DNA of 64,000 nucleotides from Epiperipatus broadwayi (lineage: Eukaryota; Onychophora; Udeonychophora; Euonychophora; Peripatidae). The number at the start of each line of letters is the position of its first letter. The stretch's first letter is position 1. Shown piece after piece: positions 27,974 through 40,136 of this stretch. Made by a program: the position numbers and the translations under genes. The notes below the pieces were generated by a model that was not told the origin of the DNA, did not search any database, and saw only the letters and a program-made list of their open reading frames with translations. The DNA is taken from the NCBI GenBank assembly GCA_028023455.1, contig JAQFVV010006203.1, positions 8,720,876 to 8,784,875 on the forward strand, in the 5' to 3' direction.

Positions 27974-30900
27974 ATAGCAGTGCTGAATGTCAGAGGCATT
28001 AATTCAATAGCAAAAATATACCAGCTCAACAAATGGATTAGCATCATACAACCACAAATACTAGGATTCCTAGAAACAAAAATCTATAATAGATCAAAAA
28101 TTAATCCAGCCACATACCTAGACAACCAAGGTTTTTCCACATACTCCAGGCACACACATATTTATGGCCTCAAACTGCAATTTTTCAACCTTCAAAATTA
28201 TTTAGATTGACTTACATCTCCTAATCACTACATTCCAGCATCAAATTACCACATTCAACATTATTTTTGTGCCAGTATCCCCAGATCCCAGCATAATAGC
28301 ACATATAATTTTGACAATAAACTCTCAGCTCATAACCAGCCACAATCCAACAATATTAATGGGTGATTTCAACTTAAGCTATAAAACATTCAATACAAAA
28401 AGGTTACATCAATTAAACCTGCCACTCATGAGTGCTCAGGGCTTTGTTGCTGCAGATTCAGTGACATTCTATAATCAATGACACACCACACTTATTGATC
28501 TATGCTACTACACACCAATGCTTTATCACTTAATCAACTTCCAGTTCAACCCACATCCATTTTCAAATTATGTTGTGCAAACCATTACAATAAATTTCTC
28601 AGAGCCCCAAGCAGCATTCATTCATCTAGAAAAAAACAATTAGACTCCTCTCAACAACCACTACCAAATTCCTATTCTCAAAGACTTACATCATGCTAAA
28701 TAAAATTAACGATACTTCACAAGATACAATTCAAAAATATCAATCATTCATCAACATACTATCCTTCAATATATATCACATGACAAAATACTCACTATCA
28801 CTCTCCCAATTAATGGCACTAGCAGACAATCTCTACAAAAGAATCACCATCGCCAAACCCATGCACACCACCCACCAATACATACAAAAAACTAAAAAAG
28901 CTATACTACAATACATATAAATAGTTAAAAGAATACCTTGCCACACAAAAAAGAAAAATATGCCTCACTCATCAACACACATGGACATGCCTATATATCT
29001 GATGGGTACTAGGCTATCCATCAACCAGAAAAGTATCATGGCAATTGAGATAAACAGCAACATCTATACAGGATATAACATGCTGGACCAAGTATAACAA
29101 CATTTCAGCTCCAAACATATAAACAATACACACCAACCAGTGATGAGTTTGGAATACATGAAACATATTCCCTTTCAGATCCAACAAATTGTTGGATAGC
29201 TTAAAAAAATTCCCAACAGTTGCCATTCTGGAACCAATGGCATATCGGTATTTGTTTTTTCCCATTTGAGTCAATTTACCACAGAGTATCTTTGCAACTT
29301 TTCTAACTTCCTATGACAAAAAATTTACAATACTAGAGGACTATAACCAATAGCAATAGTGCCATTTAACAAAAAAATAACAGCCATTTCAAATCTCAAC
29401 AACCTTCGACCATCTCCATGGGTCTATTGGGAATTAAATTATTGGAAAAGATAGTCAAACATAAAATAGAAACATACATACTGCCCTTGATATCAAACAT
29501 GCAGTACACAAAGAAGGAATCCTCCATCACACAGGTTGCACTTGTATTTAAAATGATACCCACACAGGTTGCACTTATATTTAAAATGATACAAAGTGCA
29601 GTGCAGCAAAAGAAAAGTATGTCCCAATTGCAATTCAATTGGATATACAGGCACCATTTGATTCTATTACAATAGATGTCTTAATTAACATGCTTGAAAA
29701 TACAGTAATTTCACTCACCCTATTATACATCATCGCAAATCTCTTACTCAACCAAGAGATATACCTCACAATTAGTGGCAGAAACACAACAGCATTTATG
29801 CCCACACAAACAATTTCGCATGGATCACCACTCAGTGCACTGTTGTTTATCTATATATAAATCCAGTCTTAAAACATTGAAAATGAATTACCAGGATATT
29901 AATATCATAAACTGCCCAACATATTCCATGTATTGCATACATGGATGATGTGACACTGTTTCTAATATCATGTAAAGAAATCCCAATATTAGATAGAATA
30001 CTACAAAATTACACAGACACACACAAATTACAATTCAACCTAAGCAAAACAGGATAGTTCATCTATACTAACAAACCCTTTACACAGCTATATCAAGGAA
30101 AACCTACTCCATTTCTTGAATTTTCATTTTATCTGGGAGCACATGGAATGAGACAAACACTTCAAAATAAGCTCAAACAGAAAGCAACAAACATAGCCAC
30201 ATTTTTATCAAATGCATACATATTTCTGTATTCAAAATTGCACCTTTTAACATACTCATAACAACAAGAATTGCATATATTCTCCTATTGACAACTTTAC
30301 AAAATACTTTACAGCTGCCATATCATCACTATAGCAAACTACTGTGGGATAGGAAAACTATAGCCATTTCAATCAAATAACTCAATCAATCAACTATAAG
30401 GAGTGGTCTAGGGCTACAGGCAATACATATGTTCAACACACAAAAAACAATAAACCTACTGGCAAAGATTACTGCATGGTTTTGGCAGCTACAAAGCCTC
30501 CTTGACATAATCTCTACAGATCGTCCACTCCCTACATATGGATATCTAGCACTCAGCACAAATCAATGTCATAAGTACAACACTCACCTTTGATAGCAAA
30601 TACACATACTAGAAGACATATGAGTTGGTCAACCCAGCCACAAACAACCAGATGTTTAACCCAATGCTGGGAGTAAACAACAAGAAACTCCTTAAAAACT
30701 TCAGAAAATGTTCAATAAAGCCAACATTCTTTGACTTCTTGATCAAGCTAAATCTATTTGCACTACTAGCATCCTATTTTTTATGATACTGTCATCTTTA
30801 TAGACCAATAGATCCATTCTGCAACATATGCCATGCTGCTGAAGAAACACAACACATATTTTACAATTGTACAGAACTAAATACAATATGAAACAATATG

Positions 30901-31240
30901 CTAATCAATATATAGCAAGACAAACTATACAACTGCTAACAGATTTTACACATAAGCAGACAACCCCTATAGCATGAGCAGCAATTTTTGGACTTTATGC
31001 ATTTTGGTGCACACGATGTATATACAGCCTGGGAAAAATATCAGACAGCATCCGGCAACATTTTACAACAAGCTACAACAAATAAGGAACAGAGATGCAA
31101 AGATTGCACATCCAGATATTTATGCAGACATCTGGTCATTATTAAAATTAAAACTAATTTATAAAATATGCAAAACTTGTCATTATATAAGCCCAGCCTA
31201 TTCAAACAAAAATGATAATGAACAAGAAACTAAAAAGACA
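27974..31240 (+). pseudogene. LINE ORF2: endonuclease and reverse transcriptase
   Basis: Frames are broken in many places, but the landmarks come in order. 'AVLNVRGINS' and 'GFLETKI' near 27,975-28,080 and 'MGDFNLSYKTF' near 28,360 are the APE endonuclease. 'LLGIKLLEKIVKHKIE' near 29,425, 'SHGSPLSALLF' near 29,818 and 'YMDDVTLF' near 29,940 are the reverse transcriptase palm, with its catalytic Asp pair. 'CNICHAAEETQHIFYNC' near 30,822 is the C-terminal Cys/His motif. The protein nicked target DNA and copied its RNA onto it. Many stops mean this copy is dead. Confidence 0.8.
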
Positions 31241-31552
31241 ATATAAAATTTGAATTCTCACACAGCTGAACAAATGAATAAAACTTTTGACCAATGAGTA
31301 AAGACACTAACAGAATATTAATGAGAAATGGAAGGAGGGACACTAACTGACAACAAGATCAGAAATGACTAAAATTAAACAATGATAGCAATAACAAAAA
31401 TATAATGTGAAAAAATGTACTATGGATACCCAGGATTTATAAAGTATTGTAATTGAATAAGTTAGACCCCTATTCAACACATCCATCCCTATGTAATTAG
31501 CAATAAAAATCTCAATCAAACCAATTCTGTAAAAATCATCATGTCACTATAA

Positions 31553-31626
31553 TAGTAGTAATAGTAGCAGTTGAAGCAGTAGCAGCAGTAGTAGTAGTAG
31601 TGGTAGTAGTAGTAGTAGTAGTAGTG
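31553..31626 (+). repeat. (TAG)n LINE tail
   Basis: An imperfect TAG/CAG triplet run at the 3' end of LINE copy 1. LINE copy 2 ends in the same triplet, so this is probably the family's 3' signature rather than an independent microsatellite. Confidence 0.8.
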
Positions 31627-32519
31627 CAGTAAGAATCATATAGCTAATAATGAGGATATACTTATGCAAAGTTACCTAGAAAAAAAAGTATATATTCTAA
31701 TTTCTAATATACAAGATAATAGCACATCTATGCAAAATCCTAGCCTTGATCATCTCAATCAAGATCGCTATTCCACAAAAAAATACAAATAATCAATGTA
31801 AGATCTCACTGGTGTAATCGGATACAGAGTATATAAGTGATGCTCTACCTTTTCCTTGCTCTGATGATGAATTGTAATTAGTGAGAGTGAAGACAGATAC
31901 AAATACCAAGAGGAAAAAATCCAGAGTGGTTCAAGAGCTTATACAAACTAATGAACTTGATAAACATAGTCAACTGAAACCAAAGAAAAAAGTTATAAAG
32001 TCAACAAAACCAGCATAAAAAAAACTAAACTAACAGGTAAAACAGAACAAACAGATTATCTGTCTTCTGATTCAATATTTTATTGACCAGGCAAAGTCAA
32101 GGCACAAATCCATTGACACAGAAACAGCTTCTCCATATGGCAGGAGTGAATGTTTACTGAAGAACAAACAAAACTAAGGATAACATAACACCTACAATCT
32201 ATCAAAATGCCAAATCAGATATTGAATCACCATTTAAAATGAATATTCAAAATGAGCTATATGAAAAACCCCAATTACATATGACTAAGTTATTCAGCTC
32301 AAATTATGAAAATGATCATCCTACTTGTGGACAAAAGTATGCAAAACATACTCAAAAAAAGTTCCACTTTCCAAAGTAGGTTCATTAATTTCACAGTGGT
32401 GTATTATTATTTTCCATTCCTATATAGCAAATTCTTGTTACACTTTTACTAATTTTATTTTTTTCCATATATTATATAATAAACTATATTTCTTTCCACA
32501 TTCTATATAAATAGTAATA
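31627..32519 (+). other. probable 5'/ORF1 remnant of LINE copy 2
   Basis: No clear frame. From about 31,850 the Lys/Ser/Asp-rich translated pieces (near 'gatgatgaattg', 'aaaccaaagaaaaaag') resemble the low-complexity end of ORF1 in copy 1. This is positional inference: it lies just upstream of a recognisable ORF2 of the same family. Confidence 0.4.
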
Positions 32520-35500
32520 TAGGTTTTTCTATTACTGCAATTAATGTAAGAGGTATTGACTCTACCCAGCAAATATTCACACTTAGCAATTGGATAAGTC
32601 AATTTTTGACCCATATCTTTCTATTTACAGAAACAAAATGCTCTGTACATTCTACATTTAATCCAGAGCAGTACCTTAGTAAATTTGGATACTGTAAATT
32701 TTCAACATCTGATTTTGCTGCTGCCAGAACAGAAGTTTTTTTCCAATACAGTTCTCCTTTTCAAACTTTTAAAATTTTATACTTAAATCAGCAAATGTGT
32801 ATAATTATACTATATCATTCTGCTTTCACTCTTAATTTAATAACATTGTATTGTATAATCAACCAGTATTAATTCATCGATTAATAAATAAAATAAATTT
32901 AATATTAGCTACAAATTCTTACCATACAATAATCATGGATGATTTCAACACATTCTATATGAGCTTTACATTAAAATACCTCCATTTGATTAATAAAAAT
33001 CTTATGAATGCTGACGGTTTTTTCCCAACTAACTCCATTTCATTCTATACTAAAAAAACACTCTTCTCTAATAGACCTTTTATTTTATTCACCAGATCTT
33101 CATGGTTCCTCCCTCTGCCCTGTTACTTTCTCTGATCATTTAGCACTTAATGTAGGATTCATGATATACATGCAACATCAACCAATTCTTTCCCTAAATA
33201 ATACTACCCAGCTTCTATTAAAATCCATTGCAGCTGAAACAGTTCTTTCGTAAATCTACATTTATTTTAAAAAGTTAAAAATACTATCTCTAAACTCAAT
33301 TGAGGCTTGGCTATCTTTTATCAATATAGTATTCTCAACTATTAGACATTATACTTCTAAAAATTGTTCCCCCATTAGTCTTGTTAAAAAATTGGTTATG
33401 TTACACTTGAAACTAAAAAATACATCATATGATTCTTCTTCAGTCAATTCAATAATGTTCTTAAAACAGGAGTACAAGCAAACTCAACTCATACTGGCTG
33501 ATTATCTTCTATTAAGAAAGCAAAAAATTTTCTAGCTAATCTCCATAACTTGTCTAAAAGGATATATTCAATGGGCCATAGAATATACTTCTCAAAAAAT
33601 TAACTTCTTTATCAATTATTTATGTGTCAAAGATGATTGCTGGGAAAGACATGTCAAATATATTACCACTTTAAAGCTAGAGAATCTAGACTCCAGAAAT
33701 TTCTTTTTTCTAAGCTCTCTTCTTTCCACTTTGGCATTACCACAGAAGAACATACTATTACAAAGTGTGAGATTGCTCTAAAGTTGAACTCTATTCCAAA
33801 TAATACCCATCGAGGAATAAATGCTATTCCTAAATTTTTATTAACTCATCTTAGTCATTTTACTTTCCAATAGTCCATAATATGATAAATTATCTCTCAA
33901 AACAGATACATAACATTGACCAACTTTATCTAGTTTTGCTTGTTCCCTTTCTTAAAAAGAATACACGTTCTTCTCCTCTAGATAATCTATGACTGTACCT
34001 ATGGAGAAGCTACTAGAAGTCCTCAGTCAACACAATATTCTAATACCAATAATGTATTTATTAGCCAACCTACTCATTAATAGAAAGATTCATATTACTC
34101 TTAATAGCAAAATGTCCCCTGACTTCTCTCCACACAATTTAATACCTCAAGGTCCTCCCCTAAGCACCCTATTCTTCATTACATATATTAACTCCCTCCT
34201 ACTTGAAATAGAATCTAAACTACCAGGAATATATGTACCCCTTATAAAACAATCATATTTCATATATGGATGATATTGCCATTTTCCTCTCATCCAAAAA
34301 TATCTGCCTAAAATATATATATTAGAAAATTACTCTGTTGCTTTTTCTTTAAAATTTAAGAAAGAGAAAACATCTATTTGAAGTATTCATTCTGGTAATC
34401 AAATTCATTCAGTATGCAGTACCCCTCCTCATAAGTGTCTTGGATTCCCATTTCACCTTTCTACGAATGCAATGAGAATAATGATACAAGAGCAATTAAT
34501 AACTGCAATTGAAAAAGTGACAAACTCTCTTTCAAAATCGTATCTCTCATTGCATAGTAAAATATCACTCATTAACATATTAATATTTCCAAAAATAAAT
34601 TATTATGCACCTATCATTAAATTCACCATCTCATTCATAAAAAATGTTAATTCAATTTATACAAAGCTAATATGGAACAAAAAAACAATAGCAATAGATA
34701 TTAAAAGTCTGCAGAAACATTCAAGACTGATTGGCCTATCATTACACTGCATTTCAACATTATATAATCAGAAAACTTATAATGCATTAATGAAGCTTTA
34801 TACTATATATGAAAATCTTCCGGTGTTCATTCAAATAACACCTACAAATACTCCATCTCCTAGTAAAAATAAATTTATCAACAGCCATATTAAATTCATT
34901 TTTAAACATAAAGAACCTGCTCCTAATTTGTTTTCAATAAAAATTAAATATTGGGTAGCTCATTATATAATCACTAATTCCAATCCCCTTGAAATATTTA
35001 TTAGTTTCCTTAATATCTCAAATAAATCCATAATTCAAAAGTTTAGATTTTGGTACTTGGCGCCTAAATATCTGGATTTTTTAATAAAAATCAATCTAAA
35101 GACTCTACCTACCAATGCTTTTCTGGCTGAGAAAATGATATTTGCAAATATCGATGCTAATTGTTCTTTATGTGGTAGAGAAGATGAAACAATAAAACAT
35201 TTGGTCTCTCAGTGTGTTTCCCTACAGACATATCCGAGAACTTATTATGTAATTAGTCGTAATTCAAATTCCTCATTAAAGATATTTGATAGAAAATATT
35301 GAGAGGGGATTGTTTCCAACTATAAGGCTAAACAATCTATATCTTATTCACACTGTGGTTTATGAGATGTCACTTTGTATTTAATCCTACATTTCTTAAA
35401 CTTAAATCTCTCTTTCTAAATAAGTTGACAAAAATTAAAACAAGAGATCAGGCATTAGCTCCAGTAGATATAATATCAGCAACTTGGAACTTGATCAAAT

Positions 35501-35822
35501 TACCAACCACTGTGAAATATGGATCATATTCTTACTGTATTTTATTTGATTTTTTTATTATTATTGATATTGTTATAAATTAACTGCTTTCTGATTTTAT
35601 TTCCACGTTGTTATGTAAAAATTAATGACATATATTTATAATGCTTGCCTTTAATTGTTATGATCTTATATTGTAATACAGCTCTTGTTATGCCTTTTTC
35701 ATCTATGTATAAAAATGAAAAATTTGTGTTTTTGTTCCCATAGTATGTAAAAGCACCTACATGTACTTATGATATCAAATAAAAGTTGTTTAAAAGTAGT
35801 AGTAGTAGTAGTAGTAGTAGTA
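32520..35822 (+). pseudogene. APE-type LINE copy 2, ORF2
   Basis: The same family as 26,440-31,626, in the same orientation. In order: 'TAINVRGIDSTQQ' near 32,535 and 'IIMDDFNTFYMSF' near 32,930 (endonuclease; the usual GDFN Gly is Asp), 'IPQGPPLSTLFF' near 34,145 (RT motif B), 'YMDDIAIF' near 34,263 (catalytic Asp pair), and a long intact run of 276 codons at 34,472-35,302. That run ends in 'CSLCGREDETIKHLVSQC', the C-terminal Cys/His motif. Frames are broken elsewhere. The 3' end is a pure (AGT)n tract at about 35,790-35,822. Confidence 0.82.
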
Positions 35823-35849
35823 GAAGATGAATTTATAGATTTAGTGGTA

Positions 35850-37447
35850 AAAGCCTGAAATCCGGGCAAAGCCGCTTGGAGCATTGATGCTAGACAAAAT
35901 CAATGAAATATAACATTACCGGGCCACCGCAACTTTTTTTCTTTTTTATACAACAAGGTTTTTTTTTTCTAATATTGATTAAACAAATAATTTTTATTTC
36001 ATTTACAACATGATTTTTTTATTATTAAACAAATTTTGATATTCATTTTCATTACTTTTTGTGGGTTTTTTGTTGGAACCTGATATTTTTTCAACAAATT
36101 TTGCTAATTGTATTTTTTTTTCTTTTTATCATTTTAAAACTTCGGACCATTTCACAACTTCAAAAAAATTTGTTTGAATCCCACCACCGAAAAAATAGAA
36201 TACAATTATTTGCGACTTGTTTAGAACTTAATTCTACCTTTCTTTTATTTTTTTGTCTTGACTAAATGGTTTTTCTTATTATTATTATTAATTTTACTTT
36301 TTTTTTAAACACAACTTGTTATCACTTTGATTTAGATCATGTTTGAATTAGCCTTTTTTTTGGCTACTACAAAAAACAGCTTTTTGAGTGGGGATTCATA
36401 CTGTTTATTATTAACAAAAAGGCAACAAAAATAGTCAATTATTTTAACAGTGCTGAAAAAAGAGAATCAACTTTGGGACTTGTTTCGAATTTTGATTTCT
36501 TTTTGGTTGACGTAATTGTTTTTCTTAATATTAAATCCAAATTTACTTTTGTGTTTTTGCCGATTAAAAAATTGTTTTCAAACACCCACCCCCACCCACA
36601 CTCGGAAAAAGAATTGTAACCAAAAAGTCAAGAATTTAACCTTTCTTTTTTTGAAACAACTTTTTCTCACTTTTTACTTTGATTTCTATTTCGTTCGAAT
36701 TACCTTTTTTTTTTTTTAGCCTTCTACAATAAACTGATTTTGGGGGTGGAGTGTATTTAATAATTTGTTATTCTTAACAAAAAGTCAACCAAAGTCGTCA
36801 TTTATTTTAACCCTGCTGCAAAAAATTGAATCCAAATACTTGTCAATTTCTAATGAAATAAAAAACCAAAAAAAAAGGACACAAACTTTGGACTTTTTAA
36901 AATTATTTATTCGATTTTATTGCTGTAATAAAAAGTGGACATTACGTGTGCCTGACAAAATAAAAAAAACACAATCTCACACACTTTCTGTACTCGGCAA
37001 TTTATCTGAAAAGTTTCAAAATTGCACGCTCATCTCAGATATTTTAGTGGTCTCAAATATTATCCCCACCACGCTGAAACATGACTTAGTGCATGAGCTT
37101 TGTTGAAGCCTGTTCGAACATACATTTTGCCAATTTTTTTACATATTAACCTTTTTTTCGGGAAGGGTGGGGACCATATGACAATTCTTAATAATGAACA
37201 ACATTTTTTAAATCGAAATGACATTACTCTATTACGGAGATTTGAAAAAGTCATACTGCCTTGAAATTTAAACACCCTCAAGCGATACGGTAATCAGCTA
37301 TGAAAAGAATGAATACGCATAAATAGCTTCGAAGCACAAAACAGGCCGTAATATTTTTGTGCGATGTCATGTAAAGCTGCCTAGCTCAATGGGTTAATAC
37401 AATAAGTAAACAATGCCCCAAGCAGCTGTGCCCGGATTTCAGGCTTT
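35850..37447 (+). mobile_element. 1.6-kb terminal-inverted-repeat element, copy 1
   Basis: The ends read 'AAAGCCTGAAATCCGGGC' on the left and the same, complemented, on the right. TA lies on both sides, consistent with a TA target duplication. The interior is T-rich on this strand and contains about three degenerate tandem units of ~370 bases, recognised by 'gctgaaaaaa.agaat', 'aacaaaaagtcaac' and 'gatttctatttcgttcgaatta'-like blocks. No transposase is seen. TIRs plus TA suggest a Tc1/mariner-like or similar non-autonomous element. The family is not recognised. Confidence 0.75.
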
Positions 37448-37451
37448 TACC

Positions 37452-37712
37452 ATATATCGAATTACAAAATAAAAAGTAAAAGAACTCTTTATTAGAATCA
37501 ACCACATACAGTAGTAAAAGTTAACTTTGATCTACATAATCAGCAGACAATCAGCAAAGCTAGTATCCACAGCTGTGCTGAAATGCTATAGTTTAAGAGA
37601 ATAGTAGATAACAAGCAGCAAAAACTGAAAGAAAATTTTCTAGAAATTACTACTTTATTAAATACCAAATTTAGGTAATAATAATGAAGAATTAGAAAAA
37701 ATATTGTTTTGA
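37452..37712 (+). repeat. flanking repeat F, copy 1
   Basis: About 260 bases starting 'cgaattacaaaataaaaa' and ending 'agaaaaaatattgt'. They recur as the reverse complement at 39,866-40,136. Here the unit follows directly on the right end of TIR-element copy 1. Confidence 0.85.
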
Positions 37713-38178
37713 AGCAAGTGACATTAATAGTTATCAGGAACTCTCATGGACGTAAAAGGTTTTTCAAATACCCTGCCTTTGCAGTAGTATTAATTCAAAT
37801 GTCGTCAACATTTAAATTTTTTTCGTCTAATTACCTTTTTATTCCATGTTTTTTTTTTTTGGAGATTAAAAAATGATTTTAAATTTTTCTGATGTACTTT
37901 AAATAAAGTTTGTTGATTTTTCTGAGGTTAATAATAACAATATTTAGATCTACAATAGCTAAATACTTTGAAAATCAATTGTTTGTATTTAATCATATTA
38001 TTCAAACTTTTAAACTGTGATTTCTCCGAAACTTCATTTATCTAATTGACATCCTTAATTTAACTGATCATATCTCCGATACAGTTTAATGTAGTGATAG
38101 ACTTGAAAGAGTCTAGAGCTTAAATTCCATGGATTGCAACTAGTTTGTCACTTTCAATGCTAGAACTTACTAAATCGG
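37713..38178. other. spacer between repeat F and TIR element copy 2
   Basis: AT-rich with no gene. It is the unmatched centre of the inverted arrangement, with a T run near 37,850. Confidence 0.6.
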
Positions 38179-38180
38179 TA

Positions 38181-39863
38181 AAAGCCTGAAATCCAGGCAC
38201 GGCCGCTTGGGGCATTGTTTACATGTCAAAACACATAAAAATGCCATTTTGGTGGCCATGGCCTTACAGCCTAATACAACATTTACGTATTGTATTAACC
38301 CATTGAGCTAGGCCACTTTACATGACATCGCACAAAAATATTACGGCCTGTTTTGTGCTTCGAAGCTATTTACACGTATTCGTTCTTTTATAGCTGATTA
38401 CCGTATTGCTTGAGGGTGTTTAAATTTCAAGGCGGTATGACTTTTTCAAATCTCCATAATAGAGTAATGTCATTTCGATTTAAAAAATGTTGTTAATTAT
38501 TAAGAATTGTCATATGGTCCCCACCCTTCCCGAAAAAAAGGTTAATATGTAAAAAAATTGGCAAAGTGTATGTTCGAACAGGCTTCGACAAAGCTCACAT
38601 GCTAAGTCACATTTCAGTGTGGTGGGGAAAATATTCGAGACCACTAAAAGATCTGAGACGAACGTGCAATTTTGAAATTTTTCTTCAGATAAATTGCCGA
38701 ATACAGAAAGTGTGTGAGATTGTGTTGTTGTTTTTTATTTTGTCAGGCACACGTAATGACCACTTTTTATTACAGCAATAAAATCGAATAAATAATTTTA
38801 AAAAGTCCAAAGTTTGTGTCCTTTTTTTTGGTTTTTTATTTCATTAGAAATTGACAAGTATTTGGATTCAATTTTTTGCAGCGGGGTTAAAATAAATGAC
38901 AACTTTGGTTGACTTTTTGTTAAGAATAACAAATTACGAAATACACCCCTCCCCCACCCCCAAAAGCAGTTTATTGTAGAAGGCTAAAAAAAAAGGTATT
39001 TCGAACAAAATAGAAATCAAAGTAAAAAGTGAGAAAAAGTTGTTTCAAAAAAAGAAAAAAAAGGTTAAATTCTTGACTTTTTGGTTACAATTCTTTTTCC
39101 GAGTGTGGGTGGGGGTGGGTGTTTGAAAACAATTTTTAATTGGCAAAAACACAAAAGTAAATTTGGATTTAATATTAAGAAAAACAATTACATCAACCAA
39201 AAAGAAAGCAAAATTCGAAACAAGTCCCAAAGTTGATTCTCTTTTTTCAGTGCTGTTAAAATAATTGACTATTTTTGTTGCATTTTTGTTAATAATGAAC
39301 AGTACGAATTCCCCCCCTCCCCCACTCAATAAGCTGTTTCTTGTAGTAGCCAAAAAAAAAAAAAAGGCTAATTCAAACATAATCTAAATCAAAGTGATAA
39401 CAAGGTTGTGTTTAAAAAAAAAAGTAAAATTAATAATAATAAGAAAAACCATTTAGTCAAGACAAAAAAAAGAAAAAGAAAAGAAAGGTAGAATTAAGTT
39501 CTAAACAAGTCGCAAATAATTGTATTCTATTTTTTCAGCGGTGGGATTCAAACAAATTTTTTTGACGTCGTGAAACGGTCCGAAGTTTTAAAATGATAAA
39601 AAGAAAAAATACAATTAGCAAAATTTGTTGAAAAAATATCAGGTTCCAACAAAAAACCCACAAAAAGTAATGAAAATGAATATCAAAATTTGTTTAATAA
39701 TAAAGAAATCATGTTGTAAATGAAATAAAAATTATTCGTTTAATCAATATTAGAAAAAAAAACCTTGTTGTATAAAAAAGTTGCGGCGGCCCGGTAACGT
39801 TATATTTCATTGATTTTGTCTAGCATCAACGCTCCAAGCGGCTTTGCCCAGATTTCAGGCTTT
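38181..39863 (-). mobile_element. 1.6-kb terminal-inverted-repeat element, copy 2 (inverted)
   Basis: The reverse complement of 35,850-37,447, with the same 'AAAGCCTGAAATCC' ends and TA on both sides. It is A-rich on the plus strand. The same internal degenerate tandem units are present in reverse order. One end has diverged slightly (CCAGGC against CCGGGC), again a CpG change. Two independent insertions or an inverted duplication could explain the pair. Confidence 0.78.
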
Positions 39864-39865
39864 TA

Positions 39866-40136
39866 CACAATATTTTTTCTAATTCTTCATTATTATTACC
39901 TAAATTTGGTATTTAATAAAGTAGTAATTTCTAGAAAATAATTTTTTTTAAATATTTTCTTTCAGTTTTTGCTGCTTATTACCTACTATAATCCTAAACT
40001 ATAGCATTTCAGCACAGCTGTGGATACTAGCTTTGCTGATTGTCTGCTGATTATGTAGATCAAAGTTAACTTTTGTTACTGTATGTGGTTGATTCTAATA
40101 AGAAGTTCTTTTATTTTTTATTTTGTAATTTGGATA
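39866..40136 (-). repeat. flanking repeat F, copy 2 (inverted)
   Basis: The reverse complement of 37,452-37,712, starting 'acaatattttttctaatt' right at the TA beside TIR-element copy 2. The match runs to about 'ttttgtaatttggatat'. Confidence 0.85.

Larger units (their letters stand above)
26440..31626 (+). mobile_element. APE-type LINE, copy 1
   Basis: A decayed but nearly full-length non-LTR retrotransposon in the sense direction of the host intron. A leader of about 300 bases is followed by ORF1 (26,741-27,325), ORF2 (about 27,974-31,240) and an untranslated 3' end finishing in a (TAG)n tract at 31,553-31,626. The same family recurs at 32,520-35,822. APE endonuclease plus a zinc-knuckle ORF1 and an RT with 'YMDD' suggest an L1/Tx1-like clade. 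The placement is an inference. Confidence 0.8.

Noticed and set aside
39045-39380. 111-codon minus frame in TIR-element copy 2
   Set aside because: It runs through homopolymers and the degenerate tandem units; the matching region of copy 1 is broken differently.
37450-40136. Simple large hairpin explanation for the inverted repeats
   Set aside because: The order of units is T-F-T'-F', not T-F-F'-T', so one palindrome does not explain it.
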